Of a stretch of 5,610 bases of DNA, positions 1 to 5,317 are shown one piece after another. A model generated the notes under the pieces. The model did no database searches. It was not told the DNA's origin and saw nothing but the letters and a program-made list of their open reading frames with translations. The first letter of the stretch is position 1; each line of letters begins with the position of its first letter. Made by a program: the position numbers and the translations under genes. The DNA comes from Pseudomonadota bacterium (GTDB taxonomy: Bacteria; Pseudomonadota; Alphaproteobacteria; Azospirillales; Azospirillaceae): contig JAEYOB010000213.1 in assembly GCA_023412175.1 (NCBI GenBank), positions 1 through 5,610 of the forward strand. The letters run 5' to 3'.

Positions 1-1
1 G

Positions 2-862
2 GCCTGCGACGTGCTGCTCGCCACCCGGCCGACGGCGGTCAACCTGCGCTGGGCGCTGGAGCGCATGCGCCGCCACCTGCACGCCTTGCCGGAGGGCGAG
101 CGTGTCGCCGCCGCCTACGCCGAGGCGGCGGAGGTCGCCGACGAGGACGTCGCCATCTGCCGCGCCATCGGCGAGCACGGCGCCGCGCTGATCCGCGACG
201 CCGCCAAGGGCAAGAAGCCCGGCGAGCCGGTGCACGTGCTGACCCACTGCAACGCCGGATGGCTGGCGACGGTGGATTGGGGCACCGCGTTGGCGCCGAT
301 CTACGTGGCCTTCGAGGAGGGCATCCCGGTGCATGTCTGGGTGGACGAGACCCGCCCGCGCAACCAGGGGGCCAGCCTGACGGCGTGGGAGCTGAACCGG
401 CACGGCGTGCCACACACGGTGATCGTCGACAATGTCGGCGGGCACCTGATGCAGCACGGGCAGGTGGACCTGTGCATCGTCGGCACCGACCGGACGACGG
501 CGAGCGGCGACGTCTGCAACAAGATCGGCACCTACCTGAAGGCGCTGGCGGCGCACGACAACGGGGTGCCGTTCTACGTGGCGCTGCCGTCGCCGACCAT
601 CGACTGGCGCATCTCCGACGGCGTCCGGGAGATTCCCATCGAGGAGCGCCACGGCGCCGAGGTGACGGAACTGACCGGCATCACGCGGGATGGCCGCATC
701 GAGACGATCCGGGTGACGCCCGAGGGCAGCGACGCGGCGAACTTCGGCTTCGACGTGACGCCGGCGCGTCTGGTGACCGCGCTGGTCACCGAGCGCGGCG
801 TCTGCCCGGCCACCCGCGAGGGGCTGCTGGGCCTGTTCCCGGAGCAGCGCCCGGCAGAGTGA
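2..862 (+). CDS. mtnA: S-methyl-5-thioribose-1-phosphate isomerase, C-terminal part (5' end outside window)
   Basis: This enzyme interconverts 5-methylthioribose 1-phosphate and 5-methylthioribulose 1-phosphate in the methionine salvage pathway (cytosolic, eIF2B-like fold). The frame is open from base 2 and ends at TGA 860-862. Counting from the GTG at 11, the catalytic Cys lies in [10 protein letters not shown] (C80, codon 248-250) and the catalytic Asp in [18 protein letters not shown] (D160, codon 488-490). Their spacing of exactly 80 residues equals Cys160/Asp240 of the Bacillus subtilis enzyme, so about 80 N-terminal residues are missing and the full protein would be about 360 aa. Other family blocks are [11 protein letters not shown] near the left edge, [17 protein letters not shown] (residues 112-128) and ALPSPTIDW (191-199). 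The GTG at 11 is internal, not the true start. In some Rhodospirillales the same enzyme feeds other methylthioadenosine routes; nothing here shows which applies. The identification is firm. Confidence 0.96.
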   Translation, partial: ACDVLLATRPTAVNLRWALERMRRHLHALPEGERVAAAYAEAAEVADEDVAICRAIGEHGAALIRDAAKGKKPGEPVHVLTHCNAGWLATVDWGTALAPIYVAFEEGIPVHVWVDETRPRNQGASLTAWELNRHGVPHTVIVDNVGGHLMQHGQVDLCIVGTDRTTASGDVCNKIGTYLKALAAHDNGVPFYVALPSPTIDWRISDGVREIPIEERHGAEVTELTGITRDGRIETIRVTPEGSDAANFGFDVTPARLVTALVTERGVCPATREGLLGLFPEQRPAE

Positions 863-869
863 TATGGTG

Positions 870-902
870 GCGTAAGCCTTGGCGTTTGGGGGCGGCTTGC
901 GC
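870..902 (+). other. Stem-loop in the mtnA-SEC-C gene gap
   Basis: GCGTAAGCC (870-878) can pair with GGCTTGCGC (894-902) as a 9 bp RNA stem with one G-U wobble and a 15 nt loop. It is not followed by a T-run, so it is not a standard intrinsic terminator. The same bases also hold a weak promoter-like pair, TTGGCG (879-884) and TATGCA (903-908) with an 18 bp spacer, which would start transcription about 20 nt before the next gene. I cannot tell from sequence whether the SEC-C gene is read from mtnA or from its own promoter. Confidence 0.3.
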
Positions 903-936
903 TATGCAGGGCCGCTTTCAACGGAGGCTATGACCC

Positions 937-1435
<499 letters not shown>

Positions 1436-2026
1436 TCACTTCAGCATCAGCTTCGCCAGCGCGTCCGGCAAGGCGCCGTCCAGCACCAGCAGGCGGGCCT
1501 TCAGCAGGCTGGCGACCGCCATGGCGTCGGTGATGTCGCCGCGCATCGCCATGTCGCAGGCCTCGCGGAAGGGCACGCGGCGGAGCTGAAGCTCCTCCGT
1601 CTCCTCCGGCTCGGCCAGGCCCTGTTCCAGATCCCAGGCGAGGAAGGTGTGCGCCACCTCGTCGGTGATGCTGTTCGACAGGTGCAGGGTCAGCAGCGGG
1701 TGCCAGTGGCGGGCGGTCAGGCCGGTCTCTTCGAGCAGTTCGCGCTGCGCCGATTCGAGCGGCGGGACGCCGTGCTGGCCGCCGCCCTCCGGGATCTCCC
1801 AGCTGTACTGCTTCAGGGGGAAGCGGTACTGGCCGACCAGGGTCGTGCAACCGTCGGAATCGATGGGGATCACGCCGGTGGCGATGTGCTGGAGATGCAC
1901 CACCCCGTAGATGCCGGGCTTGCCCTTTGGGTTGAGCACGTCGTGCTCGACCACGCGGATCCACGGGTTCTCGTAGATCGGCTTGGTGCACAGGATCGTC
2001 CAGGGGTTGCCGGTCTTGTTCGGCAC
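1436..2026 (-). CDS. Nudix hydrolase, ADP-ribose pyrophosphatase-like
   Basis: A 196 aa Nudix hydrolase, expected to cleave a nucleoside diphosphate linked to another group using Mg2+ or Mn2+; substrate unproven. The Nudix box spans residues 81-103, from GGGQHGVPPL to RELLEETGL, with the metal-binding helix intact (R95, E96, E99, E100, G102). The usual Glu at box position 7 is Val87. VGQYRFPLKQYSWEIPEGG just before the box is typical of the ADP-ribose/nucleotide-sugar branch (NudF-like), and an acidic stretch EPEETEE (139-145) lies where that branch often places an extra catalytic Glu. The GTG start at 2026 is favoured because a strong GGAGG lies 6 nt upstream (complement of 2033-2037) with a good promoter behind it. 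It is probably monocistronic and converges on the SEC-C gene with a 13 bp gap. Confidence 0.92.
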   Translation of the reverse strand: MPNKTGNPWTILCTKPIYENPWIRVVEHDVLNPKGKPGIYGVVHLQHIATGVIPIDSDGCTTLVGQYRFPLKQYSWEIPEGGGQHGVPPLESAQRELLEETGLTARHWHPLLTLHLSNSITDEVAHTFLAWDLEQGLAEPEETEELQLRRVPFREACDMAMRGDITDAMAVASLLKARLLVLDGALPDALAKLMLK

Positions 2027-2032
2027 GGGGCG

Positions 2033-2037
2033 CCTCC
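2033..2037 (-). promoter_or_regulatory. Ribosome binding site that fixes a GTG start
   Basis: The - strand reads AACGGAGGCGCCCC directly before GTG at 2026, giving a full GGAGG core with 6 nt spacing. This is the reason for calling GTG as the Nudix start. Confidence 0.75.
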
Positions 2038-2052
2038 GTTCGGTTTCCGCGG

Positions 2053-2081
2053 ACTATAGGCAGCGCGGCACGGCGCCGCAA
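2053..2081 (-). promoter_or_regulatory. Sigma70-type promoter for the Nudix gene
   Basis: On the - strand, TTGCGG (2076-2081) and TATAGT (2053-2058) are separated by exactly 17 bp. The -10 matches the consensus at five of six bases and the -35 keeps the TTG that alphaproteobacterial housekeeping promoters favour. Transcription would start near 2046, leaving about 20 nt before the GTG start, enough for the ribosome binding site. A perfect 7 bp inverted repeat, GCGCCGC (2073-2079) and GCGGCGC (2083-2089), overlaps the -35 and could be a repressor site or simply GC-rich chance. Confidence 0.5.
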
Positions 2082-2197
2082 CGCGGCGCTTCGGCCGAGC
2101 CGCCGCTGTCCGGAGGAGTGTCGGGCCGGTGCCACCGCTCTCCGTTCGCTTCGATCATTTAAAAAATCCATGCAAAGTTAGCTTAAAACAATTTTTG

Positions 2198-2268
2198 TTG
2201 ACCGTCGTCGCGGTCGGGCCTACCACTTTATTTATGGTGTTTTGTGCATGTTGCGTTTTTTCTAAAAT
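2198..2268 (+). promoter_or_regulatory. Candidate promoter(s) for the methyltransferase gene
   Basis: Two possibilities lie in the AT-rich core. The first is TTGACC (2198-2203) with TACCAC (2221-2226), 17 bp apart, preceded by an A/T-rich stretch (2158-2197) that could act as an UP element. The second is the good -10 hexamer TAAAAT (2263-2268), with only poor -35 choices such as TTGTGC (2242-2247, 15 bp spacer). Either gives a leader of about 70-115 nt before the ATG at 2347. The region is a likely promoter; the exact elements are uncertain. Confidence 0.35.
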
Positions 2269-2346
2269 GTATGCGGGATTCTTTGCTTCGTCATTGCGCA
2301 GAGACGTGACCGATCGTCGTGACGACTTTCCGCTCCGGTTGGGCTG

Positions 2347-3402
2347 ATGGAGAGGCCGGTGGACCCGCAGGAGATCCAACGCTGGTTGAATCCGGACTGG
2401 CGGGCCAAGCTGGAGGCGTGGTGGGAGGGGTACGACCTCGCGCACCTGCACGGCCAAGCCAAGACGTTGCGGGCACAGCGCTGGGAGCGCAAGCCGGACC
2501 TGCACCGGAAGAACGGCGCGTCGGGCGGCGAGGCGTCGCCCTCCATCGCGTCCGCCGATATGGTGGCCGCCGCCATGGCGCCGGACGAGGATCCGGAGGC
2601 GCGCGGCCTGGAGGGGCTGGACATCGACCGCCGCGGCAAGCCGGTGTGGTCGCTGGAGCAGGTTCGCGGCGCGCAGATGCTGTGGGGCGACGGATTCGTC
2701 GGGCCGGGCGACGCGGCGTTCATGGTGGACGCGGTGCGTCCCTTCGGCCTCAACCCGGCCAAGAGCGTGCTGGACTGCTCGGGCGGGCTGGGCGGCGCGG
2801 CGCGCGCCATCGTCTCGGCCTACGACACCTGGGTGACGGCGCTGGAGCCGTCGCCGCTGCTGGCGAAGCTGGGCATGCGGCGCTCGCACGCGCTCGACCT
2901 CGACCGCAAGGCGCCGGTGATGCCCTATGACCCGGAGGCATTCAACCCCGCGGGCAGCTACGACCTCGTGCTCGCCGACCGCATCATCCACCGTGTGCGC
3001 GACAAGGAACCGTACCTCGACCATCTCTGCGAGTGCGTCAAGCCCAAGGGCTCGGTGCTGCTGATGGACTACGTGATCGAGGGCACGCCCAACTCCTGGG
3101 ACACCTGGAACACCTGGAAGGACACCGAGCCGCTCGACCTGTACCCCTGGAGCACCCAGCGCATGACGGACGAACTGGTGCAGCGGAACATGGACGTGCG
3201 CATCGTCGAGGACCTGACGGTGGCGCTGCGCCGCCTGATCGTCGAGCGCGTCCGCTGGCTGGCCGACGCGTTGCAGGGCGCCGCGGTGGACAGCGGCCTG
3301 CTGGCCGGTCTGGCCCGCGAGCTGCAACTGTGGTGGGCGCGCCTCAAGGTGCTTGGGCACGGGCTGCGCTATTACCGCTTCGTGGCGGTGAAGCCGGCGT
3401 GA
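2347..3402 (+). CDS. Class I SAM-dependent methyltransferase, substrate unknown
   Basis: A 351 aa protein with a Rossmann-type methyltransferase core. Motif I is VLDCSGGLGG (residues 141-150) with D143 and the glycine loop; E167 in VTALEPS is the acidic residue expected at the end of strand 2 to hold the SAM ribose; YDLVLADRIIHRV (205-217) and GSVLLMDYVIEG (235-246) fit strands 4 and 5. LWGDGFVGPGD (112-122) before motif I resembles the GEGF.SPGG block seen in some small-molecule N- and C-methyltransferases, which suggests a small-molecule substrate; this is inference. The first 110 residues are an N-terminal extension I do not recognise, rich in Trp and charged residues. The ATG at 2347 lacks a clear ribosome binding site; a GTG at 2359 has GGAG six nt upstream (2349-2352) and would shorten the protein by four residues. 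It stands alone on its strand and converges on the ligase with a 33 bp gap. Confidence 0.85.
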   Translation: MERPVDPQEIQRWLNPDWRAKLEAWWEGYDLAHLHGQAKTLRAQRWERKPDLHRKNGASGGEASPSIASADMVAAAMAPDEDPEARGLEGLDIDRRGKPVWSLEQVRGAQMLWGDGFVGPGDAAFMVDAVRPFGLNPAKSVLDCSGGLGGAARAIVSAYDTWVTALEPSPLLAKLGMRRSHALDLDRKAPVMPYDPEAFNPAGSYDLVLADRIIHRVRDKEPYLDHLCECVKPKGSVLLMDYVIEGTPNSWDTWNTWKDTEPLDLYPWSTQRMTDELVQRNMDVRIVEDLTVALRRLIVERVRWLADALQGAAVDSGLLAGLARELQLWWARLKVLGHGLRYYRFVAVKPA

Positions 3403-3418
3403 GCGCAGCCCAGGCGCG

Positions 3419-3452
3419 TCAATCATACGTGCGCATCAGTCATATTTGCGCA
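3419..3452. repeat. 17 bp tandem duplication at the ligase 3' end
   Basis: Two directly abutting 17 bp units, 3419-3435 and 3436-3452, match at 14 of 17 positions (TCAATCATACGTGCGCA and TCAGTCATATTTGCGCA). Each begins with TCA, the TGA stop on the - strand. Read on the - strand, the first unit encodes the end of the ligase (VRKYD then stop) and the second, in a shifted frame, would read MRTYD then stop. Because TGCGCA is self-complementary, the pair also creates a perfect 9 bp inverted repeat, ACGTGCGCA (3427-3435) and TGCGCACGT (3447-3455), with an 11 nt loop holding the stop codon. Confidence 0.8.
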
Positions 3453-3455
3453 CGT
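3427..3455. other. Symmetric hairpin between convergent genes
   Basis: A perfect 9 bp stem (3427-3435 with 3447-3455) and 11 nt loop lie 25 bp after the methyltransferase stop and across the ligase stop. Neither strand shows a T-run after the stem, so it does not look like a classical intrinsic terminator. It could protect 3' ends or assist termination in both directions. Confidence 0.4.
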
Positions 3456-4668
3456 CGTCGATGACCTTGCCGTCGTTGGGCAGGCTGCCGGGCGGCTCGA
3501 TCTCGACGCGGCCCTTCAGCTTGCTGACGGCCGCCAGGCTGTCGGCGACCGCCGCCTCCAGGCCCGCTTCCGGCACCGCCTCGATCTTCAGCAGCATGGT
3601 GTCGGTGTCGCCCTGGCGGTCCACCACCAGCCGGGCGCGCAGCACATTGGGATGGCGCTTCAACACCTCGGCGATCTGGCGGGGGTGGACGAACATGCCC
3701 TTGACCTTGGTGGTCTGGTCGGCGCGGCCCATCCAGCCCTTGATGCGGGTGTTGGTGCGCCCGCACGGGCTCGTTCCCGGCAGCACCGCCGACAGGTCGC
3801 CGGTGGCGAAGCGGATCAGCGGGTAGGCGGCGTTCGGCACGGTGATGACCACCTCGCCGACCTCGCCGTCGGGAACCGGATCGCCGGTGCCGGGGCGGAC
3901 GATCTCCAGGATCACCTCCTCGGCCACCACCAGTCCCTCGCGCGCCGACGTCTCATAAGCGATCAGGCCGAGGTCGGCGATGCCGTAGCTCTGGAAGGCC
4001 TGGATGCCGCGCTCGGCGTACAGCGCACGCAACGGCGGCAGGAAGGCGCCGCCGGTGATGTGGCCGATGGTCAGCGAGGGCAGGGCGACGCCCATCTCGT
4101 CGGCCTTCTCCAGGATGATCTTCAGGTAGTCGGGGGTGCCGACGTAGGCCGCGGGCTTCAGCGCGGCGATGACCTGCACCTGCTGCTCGGTGTTGCCGGT
4201 GCCGGCGGGGAAGACCGGGCAGCCGATGGCGTGCGCCCCGGCTTCGAACATGCGGCCGGCCGGGGTGAAGTGGTAGGCGAAGCAGTTGTGGACGATCTGC
4301 CCCTTGCGCACGCCGCTGGCGTACAGCGCGCGGGCGGTGCGGTAATGGTCCGTCCCCTGGCCCTCCGGGTCGAAGATCGGCCCCGGCGAGCAGAAGATGC
4401 GCGCCAGATCGCCGACCGGCACACCGGTCAGCCCGCCGAACGGCGGCTCGGTCGCCTGCATCTCGGTCAGCTCCGACTTGCGGGTCACCGGCAGGGCGGC
4501 GAGCGCTTCGCGGCTGGTGACGGCGCGCGGGTCGATGCCGGCCAGCAACCGGGCGTAGGCCGGCGCGTTCGTCTTGGCGTGCGCGATGTGGTCGGGAAGC
4601 GCTGCCATCAGCGCGGCCTCGCGCGCCTGCGGGTCGCGGGTTTCCAGGCTGTCGTAAAACTCGCTCAT
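3436..4668 (-). CDS. PaaK-like acyl-CoA ligase (AMP-forming), phenylacetate-CoA ligase family
   Basis: A 410 aa member of the ANL adenylating enzymes nearest the phenylacetate-CoA ligase branch; expected to activate a carboxylic acid as its acyl-AMP and pass it to CoA, probably in the cytosol. The acid is not identifiable. Motifs in order are SYGIADLG (227-234, the YG..E region), IRFATGDLS (285-293, with D291 for the ribose), GRADQTTKVKG (314-324), and SLPNDGK (395-401), where K401 is the likely catalytic lysine ten residues from the end. The usual Ser/Thr/Gly-rich phosphate loop is replaced by CSPGPIFDPEG (93-103). The ATG at 4668 is chosen because MSEFYDSLETRDP begins like other PaaK relatives and has GGAAA seven nt upstream. 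An in-frame ATG at 4743 would add 25 unlike residues and cross the promoter region. No transporter or degradation genes lie beside it to suggest a substrate. Confidence 0.88.
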   Translation of the reverse strand: MSEFYDSLETRDPQAREAALMAALPDHIAHAKTNAPAYARLLAGIDPRAVTSREALAALPVTRKSELTEMQATEPPFGGLTGVPVGDLARIFCSPGPIFDPEGQGTDHYRTARALYASGVRKGQIVHNCFAYHFTPAGRMFEAGAHAIGCPVFPAGTGNTEQQVQVIAALKPAAYVGTPDYLKIILEKADEMGVALPSLTIGHITGGAFLPPLRALYAERGIQAFQSYGIADLGLIAYETSAREGLVVAEEVILEIVRPGTGDPVPDGEVGEVVITVPNAAYPLIRFATGDLSAVLPGTSPCGRTNTRIKGWMGRADQTTKVKGMFVHPRQIAEVLKRHPNVLRARLVVDRQGDTDTMLLKIEAVPEAGLEAAVADSLAAVSKLKGRVEIEPPGSLPNDGKVIDDVRKYD

Positions 4669-4705
4669 GTGCGTTTCCGTCCCCGATGTTTTTGTGGTTG
4701 GGGGC

Positions 4706-4734
4706 ACGGTAGCTTGGCGCCCGGCGCCGCACAA
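4706..4734 (-). promoter_or_regulatory. Candidate promoter for the ligase gene
   Basis: On the - strand TTGTGC (4729-4734) and TACCGT (4706-4711) lie 17 bp apart, giving a leader of about 30 nt before the ATG at 4668. Each hexamer matches the consensus at only about half its positions. The spacer contains GGCGCC twice, at 4716-4721 and 4723-4728, separated by one base. Confidence 0.35.
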
Positions 4735-4771
4735 GGGGCGCACCGCCGCACGAGGGGCCGCACGGGGGCGG
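4726..4771. repeat. Three G-rich direct repeats upstream of the ligase
   Basis: The 15 bp unit GCCGCACAAGGGGCG at 4726-4740 recurs as GCCGCACGAGGGGCC at 4745-4759 (13 of 15 matching) and as GCCGCACGGGGGCGG at 4757-4771 (11 of 15 matching the second). The spacing is 19 then 12 bp. The copies run from the candidate -35 outward, so they may be regulatory, but G/C-rich low complexity can also produce this. Confidence 0.5.
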
Positions 4772-4774
4772 GGC

Positions 4775-4829
4775 CGGATGAAACAAAATGAAACGCCGTG
4801 AAACGCATTTTGCGGTGGTGTTTCATCCG
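4775..4829. promoter_or_regulatory. Phased TGAAAC array with flanking inverted repeat
   Basis: TGAAAC occurs at 4779-4784, 4789-4794 and 4799-4804, exactly 10 bp apart, and once inverted (GTTTCA) at 4820-4825. The outer copies lie in a perfect 11 bp inverted repeat, CGGATGAAACA (4775-4785) and TGTTTCATCCG (4819-4829); a second, nested 7 bp inverted repeat is CAAAATG (4784-4790) and CATTTTG (4806-4812). On the - strand, in the direction of the ligase, the array reads GTTTCA-N4-GTTTCA-N4-GTTTCA. Known OmpR/PhoB-type response regulators bind tandem half-sites at 10-11 bp spacing, and this array fits that geometry. It lies about 45-70 bp upstream of the candidate ligase -35, a usual place for an activator site. 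The regulator is not identifiable. Confidence 0.5.
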
Positions 4830-4984
4830 AGGCTTTCCGGAGCTCCGCTGGTGGCGGTCAAAAGGACTTTTATCCTAATGAAGGGGCGCCGGTTTGGCAA
4901 GCCCGGCGATTCGATCCCGGATGTCCGGCGCTCCTGGGGCGGTGGTCAACGGAACGGCTTTCATCGGAGGGCCTTTCTGTAGGT

Positions 4985-5317
4985 CTATTTTCCCGGTGGA
5001 ACCGACCCTCCGGTTCCTCCCTCGTCGCCACTATTGATCCGGTTGTAGAGGGCTTGCAGGAAGATGTAGTCCTTCGAATACAAGTCCTCGATCACCTTGG
5101 TGTTGATCATGTCCAGGGTGCCCAGGCGGACGATCACCCGCGACAGGACGATCACCGTCAGGTAGGCCGGGTTGGCCTGCACCCGAGGATCCTTGAGCGG
5201 CAGGATCTCGTCGCCGGCGGTCGCCAGACGCATGACGCCGTTCTTGTGCAGCGTGCCGTCAGCGTCGTGGTAGCCGACTGGCAGGGTGAAGGGAAACTCG
5301 GTGTCGATGATGCTCAT
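4985..5317 (-). CDS. Tail-assembly-chaperone-like protein of phage tails or contractile injection systems
   Basis: A 110 aa protein resembling small 'phage tail assembly' proteins found beside tube and sheath genes in contractile injection loci and tailed phages. Recognisable blocks are FPFTLPVGYHDADGTLHKNG (8-27), VMRLATAGDEILPLKDPRVQ (28-47), NPAYLTVIVLSRVIVRLG (49-66), VIEDLYSKDYIFLQALYNRI (75-94). Such proteins are thought to guide tail-tube assembly on the tape measure or ruler and are usually absent from the finished particle; that role is inferred from family. The last 14 residues (GDEGGTGGSVPPGK) are a Gly-rich tail whose codons also form a 7 bp inverted repeat (4998-5004 with 5011-5017). 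The ATG at 5317 has AAGGTG 8 nt upstream (5326-5331) and AAGGAG further back (5332-5337). Third positions are strongly G/C-rich, so it is a real host-adapted gene. No other tail gene lies in the window. Confidence 0.8.
   Translation of the reverse strand: MSIIDTEFPFTLPVGYHDADGTLHKNGVMRLATAGDEILPLKDPRVQANPAYLTVIVLSRVIVRLGTLDMINTKVIEDLYSKDYIFLQALYNRINSGDEGGTGGSVPPGK

Larger units (their letters stand above)
2027..2346. other. Divergent intergenic region with AT-rich core
   Basis: These 320 bp separate the - strand Nudix gene from the + strand methyltransferase. The left third is GC-rich and holds the Nudix ribosome binding site, promoter and inverted repeat. From about 2150 to 2285 the composition drops sharply, with runs such as TTTAAAAAATCC, CTTAAAACAATTTTTG and GCGTTTTTTCTAAAATG. 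The core is flanked by GC-rich coding sequence and looks like a promoter or protein-binding region. A 72-codon frame crosses it (2129-2347, + strand) but has no ribosome binding site or family resemblance and is not called. Confidence 0.7.
4669..4984. other. Repeat-rich intergenic region
   Basis: These 316 bp lie between the tail-assembly-like gene (upstream, - strand) and the ligase (downstream, - strand). From the ligase outward they hold the candidate promoter, the G-rich repeats and the TGAAAC array. The rest (about 4830-4984) has a 6 bp hairpin, CGCCGG (4887-4892) with CCGGCG (4903-4908), and a partial echo of the array flank: TTTCATCCGAGGCTTTC at 4821-4837 resembles the sequence at 4959-4977. 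I see no convincing terminator for the tail gene. A 64-codon + strand frame (4788-4982) crosses the repeats without a ribosome binding site and is not called. Confidence 0.65.

Noticed and set aside
2129..2347. A 72-codon + strand frame with a hydrophobic middle, ending at the methyltransferase ATG
   Set aside because: It crosses AT-rich promoter-like DNA, which yields hydrophobic residues by chance; no ribosome binding site and no family resemblance.
2155..3426. A 423-codon open frame on the - strand across the methyltransferase gene
   Set aside because: Mirror frame of a GC-rich gene: it is rich in Arg, His, Val, Leu and Ala, has no family resemblance, and the opposite strand carries clear SAM-binding motifs.
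3652..4791. A 379-codon + strand frame across the ligase gene
   Set aside because: Antisense shadow of the ligase, low-complexity and without motifs; the - strand holds the complete ANL motif series.
4775..4829. Possible CRISPR fragment from the regular TGAAAC repeats
   Set aside because: The unit is 6-7 bp at 10 bp spacing, far shorter than CRISPR repeats and spacers, and there are no cas genes.
4901..4925. GATTCGATCC resembling a tRNA T-arm, possible attachment site
   Set aside because: No matching 5-bp arms, no acceptor stem, anticodon arm or CCA end nearby, and no integrase gene or repeat partner.
4788..4982. A 64-codon + strand frame between the ligase and tail genes
   Set aside because: It starts inside the TGAAAC array, lacks a ribosome binding site and has no recognisable content.
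4998..5017. 7 bp inverted repeat at the 3' end of the tail gene as a terminator
   Set aside because: It lies inside the coding sequence and is followed on the - strand by an A-run, not a T-run.
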